A stretch of 64,000 nucleotides of DNA from Candidatus Peribacteria bacterium (GTDB lineage: Bacteria > Patescibacteriota > Gracilibacteria > Peribacterales > Peribacteraceae): positions 758,146 to 822,145 of the forward strand of contig CP082927.1 of NCBI GenBank assembly GCA_023038255.1. Reading direction: 5' to 3'. The notes beneath the pieces are model-generated. The model had not been told where the DNA came from. It did not search any database and worked only from the letters and a program-made list of their open reading frames with translations. Below, piece after piece: positions 54,110 through 63,097 of the stretch (positions are counted from its first letter, which is position 1; the number at the start of each line of letters is the position of its first letter). Made by a program: the position numbers and the translations under genes.

Positions 54110-55072
54110 TCAGGCAAAATGCAAAACGGGATACGACGCAGAGGAATGCAATTCCTGTGACGTTGACTCATTGAATGTCGGCGCGTCTTCCCAGACAGCA
54201 GACACGCGGCTGAGAATCGATTCCACTTTTGTGAGGAATGTCATATGACCGCCCGGAAACAGGACGACCTGTGTACGATGAATATGCTTTGCAAGATTGC
54301 GTGCAATGGACCATGGAACGAGCGGATCATTTTTGCCGTGCCAGAAAAACACGCGCTTTTCTTTCGGGAAATCAGAGGGTGCAAATCCCCAGTGAAAAAA
54401 AAGCCGGGCTTCCTGCAGAAGCCCCTGTACACCGTTGGCCTGAAGGAAAACGTCTTTGTAATCATTCCATAACACTTTTTTCACAGTGTCCTGCGGCACC
54501 ATGAGTCCCGGTTCCAGCAGAGACGATGTATTCACGAGCCACTGATACAACCACTGCGGCCGGAACTTGCAGACGGTAAAGACAATGCGCAGGAGTGATC
54601 CCGTAATCCACGGATAGTCATTGCATCCCGACAAAAAATAGCGGCGGAACCAGTGCATGGATTGCAGATTACGAATCACATTGAGTGGCCCGATACATCC
54701 GGCGACTCCAGTGAGCTGAGTACGCTCCGGCATCGCGTATGAACACGCCAATGCAAAACAGCCACCGGACGACACCCCGATGAAGGCAGCTCTCTCCACA
54801 TCGAGTGCATCCAGCAAATATCTGATGTCTTCTGCATAATCCGTCATCGACGGAAATACATGCGGAGTGGATTGCCCGATTCCCGGCCGGTTTGGCGCAA
54901 TAATCCGCAAACCAAGATCGCGCCCGCAGGTATCAGCCAGAGCTGCCTGGTGGCAGGAGCCGAGAAAGCCGTGAAAATACACAACGGTTTTGCCATGCGG
55001 GTCACCATACGCTGCATATTCGAGCATTCGGTTGTCAGGGAGCCGGAGGAGATACGTTTCGGAAGCGGACAT
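54110..55072 (-). CDS. Alpha/beta hydrolase
   Basis: 320 residues. Oxyanion-hole segment VVYFHGFLGS, NRPGIGQST, nucleophile elbow GVSSGGCFALA (GxSxG), acid in HGKNDPLVP and His in PGGHMTFL. These are the catalytic triad sites of the fold. Substrate not predictable. No signal peptide. Probably an operon with the GT2. Confidence 0.9.
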   Translation of the reverse strand: MSASETYLLRLPDNRMLEYAAYGDPHGKTVVYFHGFLGSCHQAALADTCGRDLGLRIIAPNRPGIGQSTPHVFPSMTDYAEDIRYLLDALDVERAAFIGVSSGGCFALACSYAMPERTQLTGVAGCIGPLNVIRNLQSMHWFRRYFLSGCNDYPWITGSLLRIVFTVCKFRPQWLYQWLVNTSSLLEPGLMVPQDTVKKVLWNDYKDVFLQANGVQGLLQEARLFFHWGFAPSDFPKEKRVFFWHGKNDPLVPWSIARNLAKHIHRTQVVLFPGGHMTFLTKVESILSRVSAVWEDAPTFNESTSQELHSSASYPVLHFA

Positions 55073-55204
55073 GGAAAATGTGAGGTATCTGCCTATGTAG
55101 ACAGGCTTCCGCAGCCAAAATGACCGGCTTTCTTGAGTAAATAAATATTTATAAAATATTACTGATAATTAGCAACCCCAGCCCGAGGCAGAAAGTGCCG
55201 TTTT

Positions 55205-55240
55205 TTGCTATAATAAGAGGATTTATTCACACACAAACAT
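55205..55240 (+). promoter_or_regulatory. Conserved promoter and leader of the 55241 gene
   Basis: TATAAT (55209-55214) sits in a block GCTATAATAAGAGGA...ATTCACAC that is shared, with few changes, with the leader of the gene at 63098. The leader is about 26 nt; AGAGG is too far from the ATG to be a normal Shine-Dalgarno. Confidence 0.7.
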
Positions 55241-55738
55241 ATGACAGACGTCTCACCATCCGTCCCGCTGGAACAGCAGACCACGCTCACCTCGTGGCAG
55301 GCACCGGTTCTCCCAAGACATGAACGCACGAAACAGTGGTACATCGTCGGTGGAGTTGCTGTTCTGATTGGAGCAGTGTACGGCATTCTGACTGGCTCCT
55401 GGCCGTTCACGATTGTGATTCTTCTGTGTGGCGCCATGTACTACCTGATGCGCGATCATGTGCCGCCACTCAAAACAATGACACTCACCACAGGAGGTGT
55501 CCTTCTCGAGAAGTCATTCACACGCTGGGAAGATCTCGCGGGATTCTGGATTCTTGAGACCCCGGGCTATACAGAAATTCATTTCGTTCCGAAAGCAAAA
55601 CGCAGCTCCGACATTCTGATCCAGACAAACGGACAGGATCTCACACAATTGCGCATGCTGATCGGACCGTATATTTCGGAGTTAAAAGATAAAAAGGAGA
55701 GTTTACTTGACGCTTTAGTCCGTACCGCTAAACTGTAA
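55241..55738 (+). CDS. Small membrane protein with beta domain
   Basis: 165 residues. Two membrane helices (WYIVGGVAVLIGAVYGIL and FTIVILLCGAMYYLM) are followed by a beta-rich C-domain (MTLTTGGVLLEKSFTRWEDLAGFWIL, TEIHFVPKAKRSSDILI), a layout like a bPH domain. It is a type common in CPR genomes. No known function. It ends directly before the 856-residue gene (TAAATG). Confidence 0.75.
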   Translation: MTDVSPSVPLEQQTTLTSWQAPVLPRHERTKQWYIVGGVAVLIGAVYGILTGSWPFTIVILLCGAMYYLMRDHVPPLKTMTLTTGGVLLEKSFTRWEDLAGFWILETPGYTEIHFVPKAKRSSDILIQTNGQDLTQLRMLIGPYISELKDKKESLLDALVRTAKL

Positions 55739-58309
55739 ATGTTGCCGACGCGAAAGCTCTGGCACAACGCAACCAAACGGACCCCCGAACGGGAGGCCCG
55801 TCTTCTGTCGTTTGCAGAAGATCAGAATCAGAAAAAAGATGATGCTGTTGTTGAAAACAAAGATGCAGATGTGACAGACAAAGACATGGAGGCAGCGGTA
55901 AACAAAGGCACCGTTCTCCCGACGCCGGAACCGGAGAAGACTGTAAAAAAAGGAACGGAAGAAACAAAGGACCAGGTCGGCAAGCTCATGAACGATAAAG
56001 AAAAACAGAAAATGGAAAAGGAAATCATGACGCAGAAATTTGAGGCCATCATCAAAAAAGCGACCGAGAACAGCCAGAGACTGGGTGATCTGAAGACGCG
56101 CATGTCTGATCCGGCTGTGCTTGAAAAAATCGAGAAGTTCTGCCCTCCGGATCAGGTACTCCGCTGGAAGTCTGACCTCAAACTCATTAACCGTGAAGCG
56201 TTTAACACGACCAAAGAAAAAGATTTTGCGACAGCTCTCCAGACATTCTGGAGCGGTGAAGTTGCGCCGCATGATTTTCTGGTCCAGCAGGAAGATTACA
56301 TGAAAACGCTCCCGTATGGTTTCCATGATATTGGTGCAGCAATCGGAAGTCTGACAACCATTCAGGAGGATCAAACCGCCTATCCCCTCACAGAAGAAGA
56401 AGCTGCATCGCAAAGCAGGCCGTATACAGCAACAACAAAAGATGAATGGTTCCTGCTGAATGAATCAGACAGAATCGTCACCATTCAGCGACTCATGCAA
56501 CACGTTCAGGTTGAGGACTGGATGAGCTCCAGAATGAATACGTACGATCAGATGGAGAAATACCTGAAGCAGCAGGAAGACCATGTCGATAAGGTGGAAA
56601 AGCAGATCAAGAAAATTGATGCTGACGCAAAAATTGAAGAACTGGATGCAGATGGCGGCTTTGCACAGATGTTCCATGCCATCCGCTGGGTATCCATCAA
56701 CGATTATCTGAACGGTGTTAGCAAGTACTGGAACGCCGTGAAATCCACCTGGGAAACGCGCGGTGACCGTATCAGTGCGGGTGTCGCGAGAAATATCGGT
56801 CTCGCGATGAAACCGTTCGACATCTTCCCCTTCTACGGACAGGAAGTGGATACCATCCTCGGACAACAGCTCGATGCCAAAGACGGCGAGGAAGAAAAGG
56901 GCATGAAAGAGACACTGGCCGATAACCACGCCAACTGGGAAACAGTCTTCGGAGAAGGTGGTGTGTTCGATATCTGGCGCAAGAAAAATAACCCGAACAA
57001 ACTGCGCGGTATTCTTTCGTGGGCTGCTGAACGCGGCTTCCTCTACGACATTGATGATGATCTGGATAACCATGATCACCCGATTTACGGCGTTCCGGTT
57101 GCCGATATCTGTTCCGACTGGGCCGGTGACGACGCGAAGATTTCCAACTACTTCATCAAGCTGCGTGGTGATAACTCCCACGGACGTGACCACGAAAAGA
57201 AACACGGTCACGACATGGAAAACGACATTGAAAACGTGCCCCGCTTTATCCGTCTTGTGGAACACGAAATGGATGAACATAACCTCTGGGCAGCTGCGGG
57301 TATTGCAGAACGTGCGATGGAACGCGGTCTCGATGGAGCCGTTGCCGCATGGCTCTTTACAACCATTATGTCGAAGCTGCGTGAATATCCGACTCTCCGC
57401 AGAAATACACCGGTCTCCTTCTTCGATATTATCGGTAAATTGAGTATGTATAACACGGCCTTCACAATGGGTTGGGCGAAGAGATACCGTCGTGAACTCA
57501 AGCAATGGGCACTATCCGGAGATCCCAACGGTGCACCCGACGAAAGCATTCTGGATAAAACTGCCATGAAGTACTTCAACATTATTGAGAAAGATATTCT
57601 GGCAAAAGATCCTTCAATTAATGCCAATAGTCACTCCGGTAAACAGCGTCTCAACGAAGTGCTTGCGAGAGTGCTGGCGGGTGGAATTATTGAGTTGCCG
57701 GGAGGTCATATCAATATTTTCGAATCACGGTTCAAGGAATACCGGAAAATGGCGAAAGACACCTTCGCATCTGCTGCAAATCCGCATAAAGAAGATCCGG
57801 ACTTCGCTATTGAAGACACAGAAAAAACGATGCTCCCGGAAGTTACTTTCAAAGAAATTCTTGCCTATACATCCACACGTGAATTCAAAGAGGAAAAATG
57901 GGTTATGCCATTCCTCAGTAACCTCATTTCCATGGAGGAACGTCTCGGAAAAATTCCATCTCTTAGGGACGCACATGCAAACTATTGCGCAGAAATCAGT
58001 GAAAAAATGAACCTGCACTTCTCGTCCTTTATGAAAGACGGCCAGGCCACAAAGCAGCTCTATACCATGGACACCCGCACAGGAAAGCCTGCTCTCGCCA
58101 GCCTTGTTGCAGCAGGATTGCTAAGTTGGAACGTCATGCAAAATGCAAACCCGGAAATCGTGAAACTCCTCACAGAACAGCTTCAGAAATTCTTCAAACC
58201 GTTCTATATGAAGACTGTGGCAGGAGGTGGTGATAAGCCTGTGGCTCTGAAAGACACCCCCATCGCTCCAGCGAAGGCTCCCGAAAAATCCACGACAACA
58301 GGCGCCTGA
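55739..58309 (+). CDS. Giant unknown cytoplasmic protein (856 residues)
   Basis: 856 residues, not recognised. A charged, disordered N-terminus (Lys/Asp/Glu/Asn-rich to about residue 90) is followed by coiled-coil-like helices (MEKYLKQQEDHVDKVEKQIKK) and a long globular part with many Trp and His (ELDADGGFAQMFHAIRWVSI, KKHGHDMENDIENVPRFIRL). No signal peptide or obvious membrane helix. Ends in an Ala/Pro/Lys tail. It shares size, composition and an N-terminal charged linker with the 20.8-27.9 kb proteins, but no alignment is claimed. Confidence 0.8.
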   Translation: MLPTRKLWHNATKRTPEREARLLSFAEDQNQKKDDAVVENKDADVTDKDMEAAVNKGTVLPTPEPEKTVKKGTEETKDQVGKLMNDKEKQKMEKEIMTQKFEAIIKKATENSQRLGDLKTRMSDPAVLEKIEKFCPPDQVLRWKSDLKLINREAFNTTKEKDFATALQTFWSGEVAPHDFLVQQEDYMKTLPYGFHDIGAAIGSLTTIQEDQTAYPLTEEEAASQSRPYTATTKDEWFLLNESDRIVTIQRLMQHVQVEDWMSSRMNTYDQMEKYLKQQEDHVDKVEKQIKKIDADAKIEELDADGGFAQMFHAIRWVSINDYLNGVSKYWNAVKSTWETRGDRISAGVARNIGLAMKPFDIFPFYGQEVDTILGQQLDAKDGEEEKGMKETLADNHANWETVFGEGGVFDIWRKKNNPNKLRGILSWAAERGFLYDIDDDLDNHDHPIYGVPVADICSDWAGDDAKISNYFIKLRGDNSHGRDHEKKHGHDMENDIENVPRFIRLVEHEMDEHNLWAAAGIAERAMERGLDGAVAAWLFTTIMSKLREYPTLRRNTPVSFFDIIGKLSMYNTAFTMGWAKRYRRELKQWALSGDPNGAPDESILDKTAMKYFNIIEKDILAKDPSINANSHSGKQRLNEVLARVLAGGIIELPGGHINIFESRFKEYRKMAKDTFASAANPHKEDPDFAIEDTEKTMLPEVTFKEILAYTSTREFKEEKWVMPFLSNLISMEERLGKIPSLRDAHANYCAEISEKMNLHFSSFMKDGQATKQLYTMDTRTGKPALASLVAAGLLSWNVMQNANPEIVKLLTEQLQKFFKPFYMKTVAGGGDKPVALKDTPIAPAKAPEKSTTTGA

Positions 58310-58326
58310 TGCGGTAGGCTGCGTGC

Positions 58327-58770
58327 ATGCACATCTCCATCAAACGCCTCGACACCACTCTCCCTCTTCCCAAATACGAATCCGCAGGCGCTGTGGGATT
58401 TGATCTGGTGACCCGCGAAACAACGGTGATAGAACCCGGAAAGATCGCGCTGGTGCCGGGAAATGTCATTGTGAAAGTGCCCGAAGGATACGCGCTGTTT
58501 CTGATCGCTCGCTCGTCATTGCCACGCAAAAAAGGACTCGTCTGCCCGCATGGCATTGGCGTGATTGACCAGGATTATCATGGAGATGAAGATGAGCTCA
58601 AAGTGCAGGTGCAGAACATCACGGATGCGCCGGTCACCGTCGAACGCGGCGAACGCATTGCGCAGGGTATTTTTGTGAAGGTGGAAACGGCGATCTGGGA
58701 GGAAGTAGATTCCCATGGAGCGGAGACAAGAGGTGGGTTTGGGTCGACGGGGCACGCCGTGTCACACTGA
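58327..58770 (+). CDS. dut: dUTPase
   Basis: 147 residues. It hydrolyses dUTP to dUMP. The five motifs are visible: motif 1 SAGAVGFDLVT, motif 2 ARSSLPRKKG, motif 3 GIGVIDQDYHGDEDE, motif 4 RIAQGIF, motif 5 RGGFGSTG. TAGGCT (58315-58320) ends 6 nt before the ATG. The last residues HAVSH are encoded by the start of a spacer repeat, so the native end may have been GSTG. Confidence 0.93.
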   Translation: MHISIKRLDTTLPLPKYESAGAVGFDLVTRETTVIEPGKIALVPGNVIVKVPEGYALFLIARSSLPRKKGLVCPHGIGVIDQDYHGDEDELKVQVQNITDAPVTVERGERIAQGIFVKVETAIWEEVDSHGAETRGGFGSTGHAVSH

Positions 58771-59111
58771 GCTCGCGAGCCAGCCGTAGCTTCAGCGAAA
58801 GTTGGTCGAAGGGTGTTCCGTGTCATGCTGAGGACACTCGAAGCATGGGCCTGTTCTTTCTTGTCTGCCCGACAAGAAAGAACCAAAGAAACGCACCGGC
58901 ACCAAACGCCTCTCCACCTGCCGCAACACCCCTCCTTGGTGCCGGGGGCCACCCCTTGTGCCTCTTAGACTGTGAGGTCTATCACGACGCGGCTTCATTT
59001 TCACTTCGTGAAAATGTTTCTGGTGGAACTTCTTTTTATTGATACCCGAAACTCCCCTCTCCGGCGGCGTGTGGGCAGCTCGGAGGGGGGCGGGGAGGCA
59101 AAATGCCAGAA
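58771..59111. repeat. Hairpin-dense 341-nt spacer between dut and ftsZ
   Basis: No gene is supported. It holds the 29-nt repeat (58819-58847), GTTCTTTCTTGTC/GACAAGAAAGAAC (58853-58865 with 58871-58883, 5-nt loop), CCGGCACCAA with TTGGTGCCGG, CATTTTCAC-TTC-GTGAAAATG, and a CTCCCCTCTCCG...GGAGGGGGGCGGGGAG arm pair with long G-runs. Probably a cluster of palindromic repeats. Confidence 0.75.
58819..58847 (+). repeat. Dispersed 29-nt repeat, second copy
   Basis: Exact inverted match of 18853-18881. It lies 49 nt after the dut stop in the same orientation relative to the gene before it as the lepA copy. A related partial copy (58758-58771, 12 of 14 bases) overlaps the dut stop itself. Confidence 0.9.
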
Positions 59112-60359
59112 TTATTTGCTAATCGGCTTGCGCATGAACGCCGGGACTTCCAATTCCTCCTCATTCAACTGCGGAGCGCTGGACTTCATAGGCTCAAGTT
59201 TGTCGTCTTTGAAACCCGGGGCGCGGTCTGTCATAGGTGCGGAGGGTCCGGCTGCCTTTGTCAGGTAGCGCTGTGCAGGAGTTGCAAATGACGGCGTGGA
59301 CTGGCTTTCTGCAGGATCGAAGCCTGTGGCAATCACCGTACACTTCACTTGACCTGTGTAGTTTTCGTCAATGACAGCTCCGAAGATGATCGTTGCTTCC
59401 GGTGCTGCGGTTTCGGTAATGATGCGTGCAGCCTCGTCCACTTCGAACATGCTGAGGTCATTTCCACCGGTAATGTTAAAGAGGATACCCTTTGCGCCGC
59501 TGATACTGAGATCAAGAAGCGGGCTGTCGATGGCAGCGCGGGCAGCTTCTGCAGCGCGGCTGTCGCCGGTTCCGTATCCGATACCCATGAGGGTGGTTCC
59601 ACCGTCCTGCATGATCGTGCGGACGTCGGCGAAGTCGACGTTCACAAGACCGTGCTGGGTGATGAGGCTGGAGATACCTTCAATGGCATGCTGGAGCACT
59701 TCATCGACCACTTCGAATGCTTCGGTCAGCGGCGTTGTCTTGTCGATAATCGAGAGGATTTTGTCGTTCGGGATGGTGATGAGTGTGTCGACTTTTCCCT
59801 TCAGGTTCTCGAGGGCCTCTTCTGCATTCTTGCGGCGCTTGAGACCTTCAAAGCTGAACGGCTTGGTGACGACTCCCACCGTGAGGATTCCCATGCTGCG
59901 GGCAAGCTCGGCAATGATACCGATGCTTCCTGTTCCCGTTCCTCCTCCGAGACCCGCTGTAATAAAGAGCATGTCTGTTCCTTCGAGAGCAGCTTTGATT
60001 TCCTCCAGGCTTTCCTGAGCGGCGCTCTTTCCAATCTCCGGGTTTGCACCGGCACCAAGACCACGGGTTGTCCCGCGTCCGATCGTGATTTTCTTGCCAG
60101 CCGGGTTGTGGTAAATGGCCTGAATATCGGTATTGACGGCAATAAACTCAACACCCTGCACTTTTCCCGTCACCATGCGTGCAACGGCGTTTGAGCCGGC
60201 ACCTCCGGTTCCAAGAACGCGGATGAGGGCACCGGGCAATGCGTCAGGGCGCACTTCGCGCGACATTGCTGCTGGATCTGCGGGATCCGGCACGGCGCCT
60301 GCGCGGCCGGGCTGTGCTCCTTTTTGGCCGGAGAAGAGGGAGCGGAATGTATCTGACAT
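59112..60359 (-). CDS. ftsZ: Cell division protein FtsZ
   Basis: 415 residues. Tubulin-like GTPase that forms the division ring. GGAGSNAV (52-59), tubulin signature GGGTGTGS (138-145), NVDFADVRTIM for the T7 loop, and a C-terminal peptide LEVPAFMRKP that binds FtsA. A Pro/Ala-rich 45-residue N-terminal extension is longer than usual. Downstream of ftsA by 41 nt, as expected. Confidence 0.97.
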   Translation of the reverse strand: MSDTFRSLFSGQKGAQPGRAGAVPDPADPAAMSREVRPDALPGALIRVLGTGGAGSNAVARMVTGKVQGVEFIAVNTDIQAIYHNPAGKKITIGRGTTRGLGAGANPEIGKSAAQESLEEIKAALEGTDMLFITAGLGGGTGTGSIGIIAELARSMGILTVGVVTKPFSFEGLKRRKNAEEALENLKGKVDTLITIPNDKILSIIDKTTPLTEAFEVVDEVLQHAIEGISSLITQHGLVNVDFADVRTIMQDGGTTLMGIGYGTGDSRAAEAARAAIDSPLLDLSISGAKGILFNITGGNDLSMFEVDEAARIITETAAPEATIIFGAVIDENYTGQVKCTVIATGFDPAESQSTPSFATPAQRYLTKAAGPSAPMTDRAPGFKDDKLEPMKSSAPQLNEEELEVPAFMRKPISK

Positions 60360-60400
60360 GGGGAGATGGGGAAAAGAAGATGGGAGAAAAGGAAAAAGTT

Positions 60401-61633
60401 TTACGGGAGAAGACTCTTGAACCAGGAACCGACCTGGGCAGCAACGCGCTTCATCTGGAAGTTTCCAGCGGAAGACATACCGTCTCCTTCACGGAGTCCC
60501 CAGATAAGGGTACCGAGAGACGTTGCGTAGGCAGGATCGTCGACTTTCTCAATGACACCACCGATATCAACCGGGAAGCCCATCTGGACCGGCAGCCCGA
60601 GAACATCGCGGGCGAGGTCGAGCACGCCAGGAGCTTTCACTGCTGCACCCGTGAGCACAGCACCAGCCGGCAACATGCCGCTGCGTCCGAGGCGGACGAG
60701 TTCTGCTTTCACCAGAGAGAAAATTTCGTAGTAGCGTGCCTGCATGATCTCAGCCATATAACGCTTGCTAACTGTCTGTGTGTCGACGCGGGAGATGGAC
60801 GAAAGATCGATCGTGTCGCGCTCGTTAATCTCCTGCGGCAGCACAGATCCGAATTCAATTTTGATGCGCTCAGCGGTATCGACCGACGTACGGAGTCCGA
60901 TGGCAATATCGTTTGTCACCATCTCACCCGCAACCGGAAGTCCGATGGAGTGCAGGATGGTTCCCTCTTCAAACACGGCAACGCTGGTGCAACCGGCACC
61001 GACGTCAATGACCACAACCCCGAGTTCCTTCTGACGCTTGCTAAGCGTTGCTTCTGCAGCGGCAATAGTGGACGGGACAAGAGCGTCGATATCCACTCCG
61101 GCCTGGGAGATGCACTTTTCAAGGTTCTTCACATGCTGGACATGACCGGTGATGATATGCGCTTCCACCTCGAGGCGGATGCCTGTCATACCAACCGGAT
61201 TCTTGATGCCGCGCTGTTCGTCGACCGCGTACGCTTTTGGTTCAATGTGCAGAATGCGGCGGTTTGGCGGAATACTGACAGCCTGAGCCGCTTCAAGAAC
61301 GCGGGCAACGTCATCCATCGTGATTTCGGAGCCGGAAATGGCAATGACGCCACGGCTATCGAAGGACTCGATGTGCGATCCGCTCATGCCGACAAACACA
61401 TGGTTCACCGGCACGCCGGCCATGCGCTCAGCATCTTCCAGGGAAGAGATGATGTTGTGGATGAGTTCTTCGACATCAATGACCTGACCCTTGCGGATAC
61501 CCATGGACGGAGAGACACCGACACCGATGACATTCGGCACACCCTGTTCCTGGCCACCTTCGGTAATGGCAACAACTGTACGAATTTTTGAACTGCCAAT
61601 ATCAAGACTGGCGAGCACGCGTTCCTTGGGCAT
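60401..61633 (-). CDS. ftsA: Cell division protein FtsA
   Basis: 410 residues from ATG 61633. Actin-like: ASLDIGSSKIRTVVA (phosphate 1), 1C subdomain, VVVIDVGAGCTSVAVFEEGT (phosphate 2), GAVLTGAAVKAPGV (adenosine motif), and a C-terminal amphipathic, basic end (QMKRVAAQVGSWFKSLL) fit to hold the membrane. It anchors FtsZ. Order ftsA-ftsZ is standard. Confidence 0.95.
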   Translation of the reverse strand: MPKERVLASLDIGSSKIRTVVAITEGGQEQGVPNVIGVGVSPSMGIRKGQVIDVEELIHNIISSLEDAERMAGVPVNHVFVGMSGSHIESFDSRGVIAISGSEITMDDVARVLEAAQAVSIPPNRRILHIEPKAYAVDEQRGIKNPVGMTGIRLEVEAHIITGHVQHVKNLEKCISQAGVDIDALVPSTIAAAEATLSKRQKELGVVVIDVGAGCTSVAVFEEGTILHSIGLPVAGEMVTNDIAIGLRTSVDTAERIKIEFGSVLPQEINERDTIDLSSISRVDTQTVSKRYMAEIMQARYYEIFSLVKAELVRLGRSGMLPAGAVLTGAAVKAPGVLDLARDVLGLPVQMGFPVDIGGVIEKVDDPAYATSLGTLIWGLREGDGMSSAGNFQMKRVAAQVGSWFKSLLP

Positions 61634-61991
61634 AAGAGTGAAGGAAAGAAAAGAAGTCAAAACACCTCTGAAACATCACCGAAACAATGGTCCCAAGTGT
61701 ACGGATGCAACGGAGAACAGCGCAAGAGCGAACGACTACGTTTCGTACTCGAACTGCTGATGACTGAACACAACGCGTATACAAATATTTTGGCCTGTAC
61801 TAGGTCTGAACCTACAAATGTATTCAATCAAAAAGTAGGCGAAAAATAAATGTGCACATTCTGTGAACATAACAAAAGATGACAATCGGATTTTCAACCA
61901 GATTTTTTCTGAAAATACATACACGAAAAAATGACTCACATCAGCCACACAGAAGATTTACACCTCTCCCATCCGGCAAAAACGAAATGCT
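61634..61991. other. 358-nt spacer between ftsA and the exonuclease
   Basis: No gene is supported; short open frames here are random. A weak minus-strand promoter for ftsAZ is seen: TTGCGC (61720-61725), 18-nt spacer, TACACT (61696-61701). A small hairpin TAGGT-CTGA-ACCTA (about 61801-61814) and an AT-rich stretch fill the rest. Confidence 0.5.
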
Positions 61992-62960
61992 CTAAAAAAG
62001 CGCCAACTGATCGTCTGCTTTCGGCTCATCTGATGCCGGGTTTTCACTGAAAATATCAGACACTGCGTAGTACGCAGTCTGCCCGAACGGTGTCTGCAGG
62101 AACTCGCGGAAACGCCTCGTCAGCATGGTGAAATTCACAAGCTTGAAGAAGGCCAGGATGGGATCAGCGGAGAGTCCTTGCACGCGGATCTCCTCAAACG
62201 ATGCAGCGAGTGGAATATCACAAATCAGAAGTGCCATATGCTGGCAGAAAAAAGCCTGTTCCTTGTCTGCTTCCAGCTTCGCGCGCACAGCAGGACGGAT
62301 CTCTGCAAGATTCTCGTACACCGCTTCGAGCGTCTGGTATTTCTGGAGCAGCTCTGCAGCCGTTTTCGGGCCGATGCCCTTCACGCCGGGCAGGTTATCC
62401 GACGCATCGCCCACCAGTCCTTTGTATGCAGGAACCTGATCGGGTCGGATACCGTACTTGGCCTCTATTTCTTTGGGGCCCAGATATTCCGCATTCAGGT
62501 AGCCGCTGTGGGGAATCGCAATGTGGACCTTGTCTGTGGCAAGCTGGAAGGCATCGCGGTCACCGGTCACAATCGTCACTTTCATTCCCTTTTCTTCTCC
62601 GGCTTTTGCGTAGGTGCAGAGCAGATCATCCGCCTCATATCTTTTATTGCTGATGTGTTTGATGCCCATCGCATCCACCAGCTGCATGACGCGCGGAATC
62701 TGGCTGTAGAAATCGTCCGGCGTTTCGGCACGACCATCTTTATAGGTCTCATTTTCCTCGTGACGGAAGGTCTCCTCACCGGCATCGAAACATACGAGGA
62801 GATGGGTCGGCTCCTCTTTTTTAAGGATATGCAGCAGCATGGATGCCATCCCAAACACCGTATTCACCTGTTCCCCCTGCGGTGTGCTGAGAGTTCGCGG
62901 AATAGCCCAGTACGCGCGGTACATGAGGTGGTGGCCATCAATAAGGACTAAATGTTCTAT
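61992..62960 (-). CDS. 5'-3' exonuclease (PolI N-terminal domain type), likely ATA start
   Basis: 322 residues if started at ATA 62960. The conserved family front HLVLIDGHHLMYRAYWAIP lies partly before the first ATG (62924), and no ATG, GTG or TTG occurs between the in-frame stop and it; ATA is the only start-like codon and has TAGGAT exactly 6 nt in front. Further motifs: CFDAGEETFRHE, YEADDLLCTYA, VTGDRDAFQL, YKGLVGDASDNLPGVKGIGPKTA (helix-hairpin-helix). It removes RNA primers and flaps. A stand-alone protein, not fused to polymerase. The tail ADDQLALF resembles a clamp-binding QLxLF motif. Confidence 0.88.
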   Translation of the reverse strand: MEHLVLIDGHHLMYRAYWAIPRTLSTPQGEQVNTVFGMASMLLHILKKEEPTHLLVCFDAGEETFRHEENETYKDGRAETPDDFYSQIPRVMQLVDAMGIKHISNKRYEADDLLCTYAKAGEEKGMKVTIVTGDRDAFQLATDKVHIAIPHSGYLNAEYLGPKEIEAKYGIRPDQVPAYKGLVGDASDNLPGVKGIGPKTAAELLQKYQTLEAVYENLAEIRPAVRAKLEADKEQAFFCQHMALLICDIPLAASFEEIRVQGLSADPILAFFKLVNFTMLTRRFREFLQTPFGQTAYYAVSDIFSENPASDEPKADDQLALF

Positions 62961-63056
62961 AGGCCTATCCTACCCATAAAACCTGCAAAGAAACATATAG
63001 TAAGACGTACTATTTTATGTTTTTTACAAGACCAGCAGACTTTCCGGAAATCGTGT

Positions 63057-63097
63057 TTTTCGCTATAATGAGAGGAAACATTCACACCAAAACACCC
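63057..63097 (+). promoter_or_regulatory. Conserved promoter and leader of the 63098 gene
   Basis: TATAAT (63064-63069) in a block very like that at 55205-55240, with AGAGGA and ATTCACAC at the same distances. The -35 is poor in both. Confidence 0.7.

Noticed and set aside
58845-59042. Short plus-strand frames in the dut-ftsZ spacer
   Set aside because: They run through palindromic repeats and have no start signals.
61736-61948. 70-codon minus-strand frame between ftsA and the exonuclease
   Set aside because: Phe/Cys-rich composition, no promoter or start signal; looks like chance in an AT-rich spacer.
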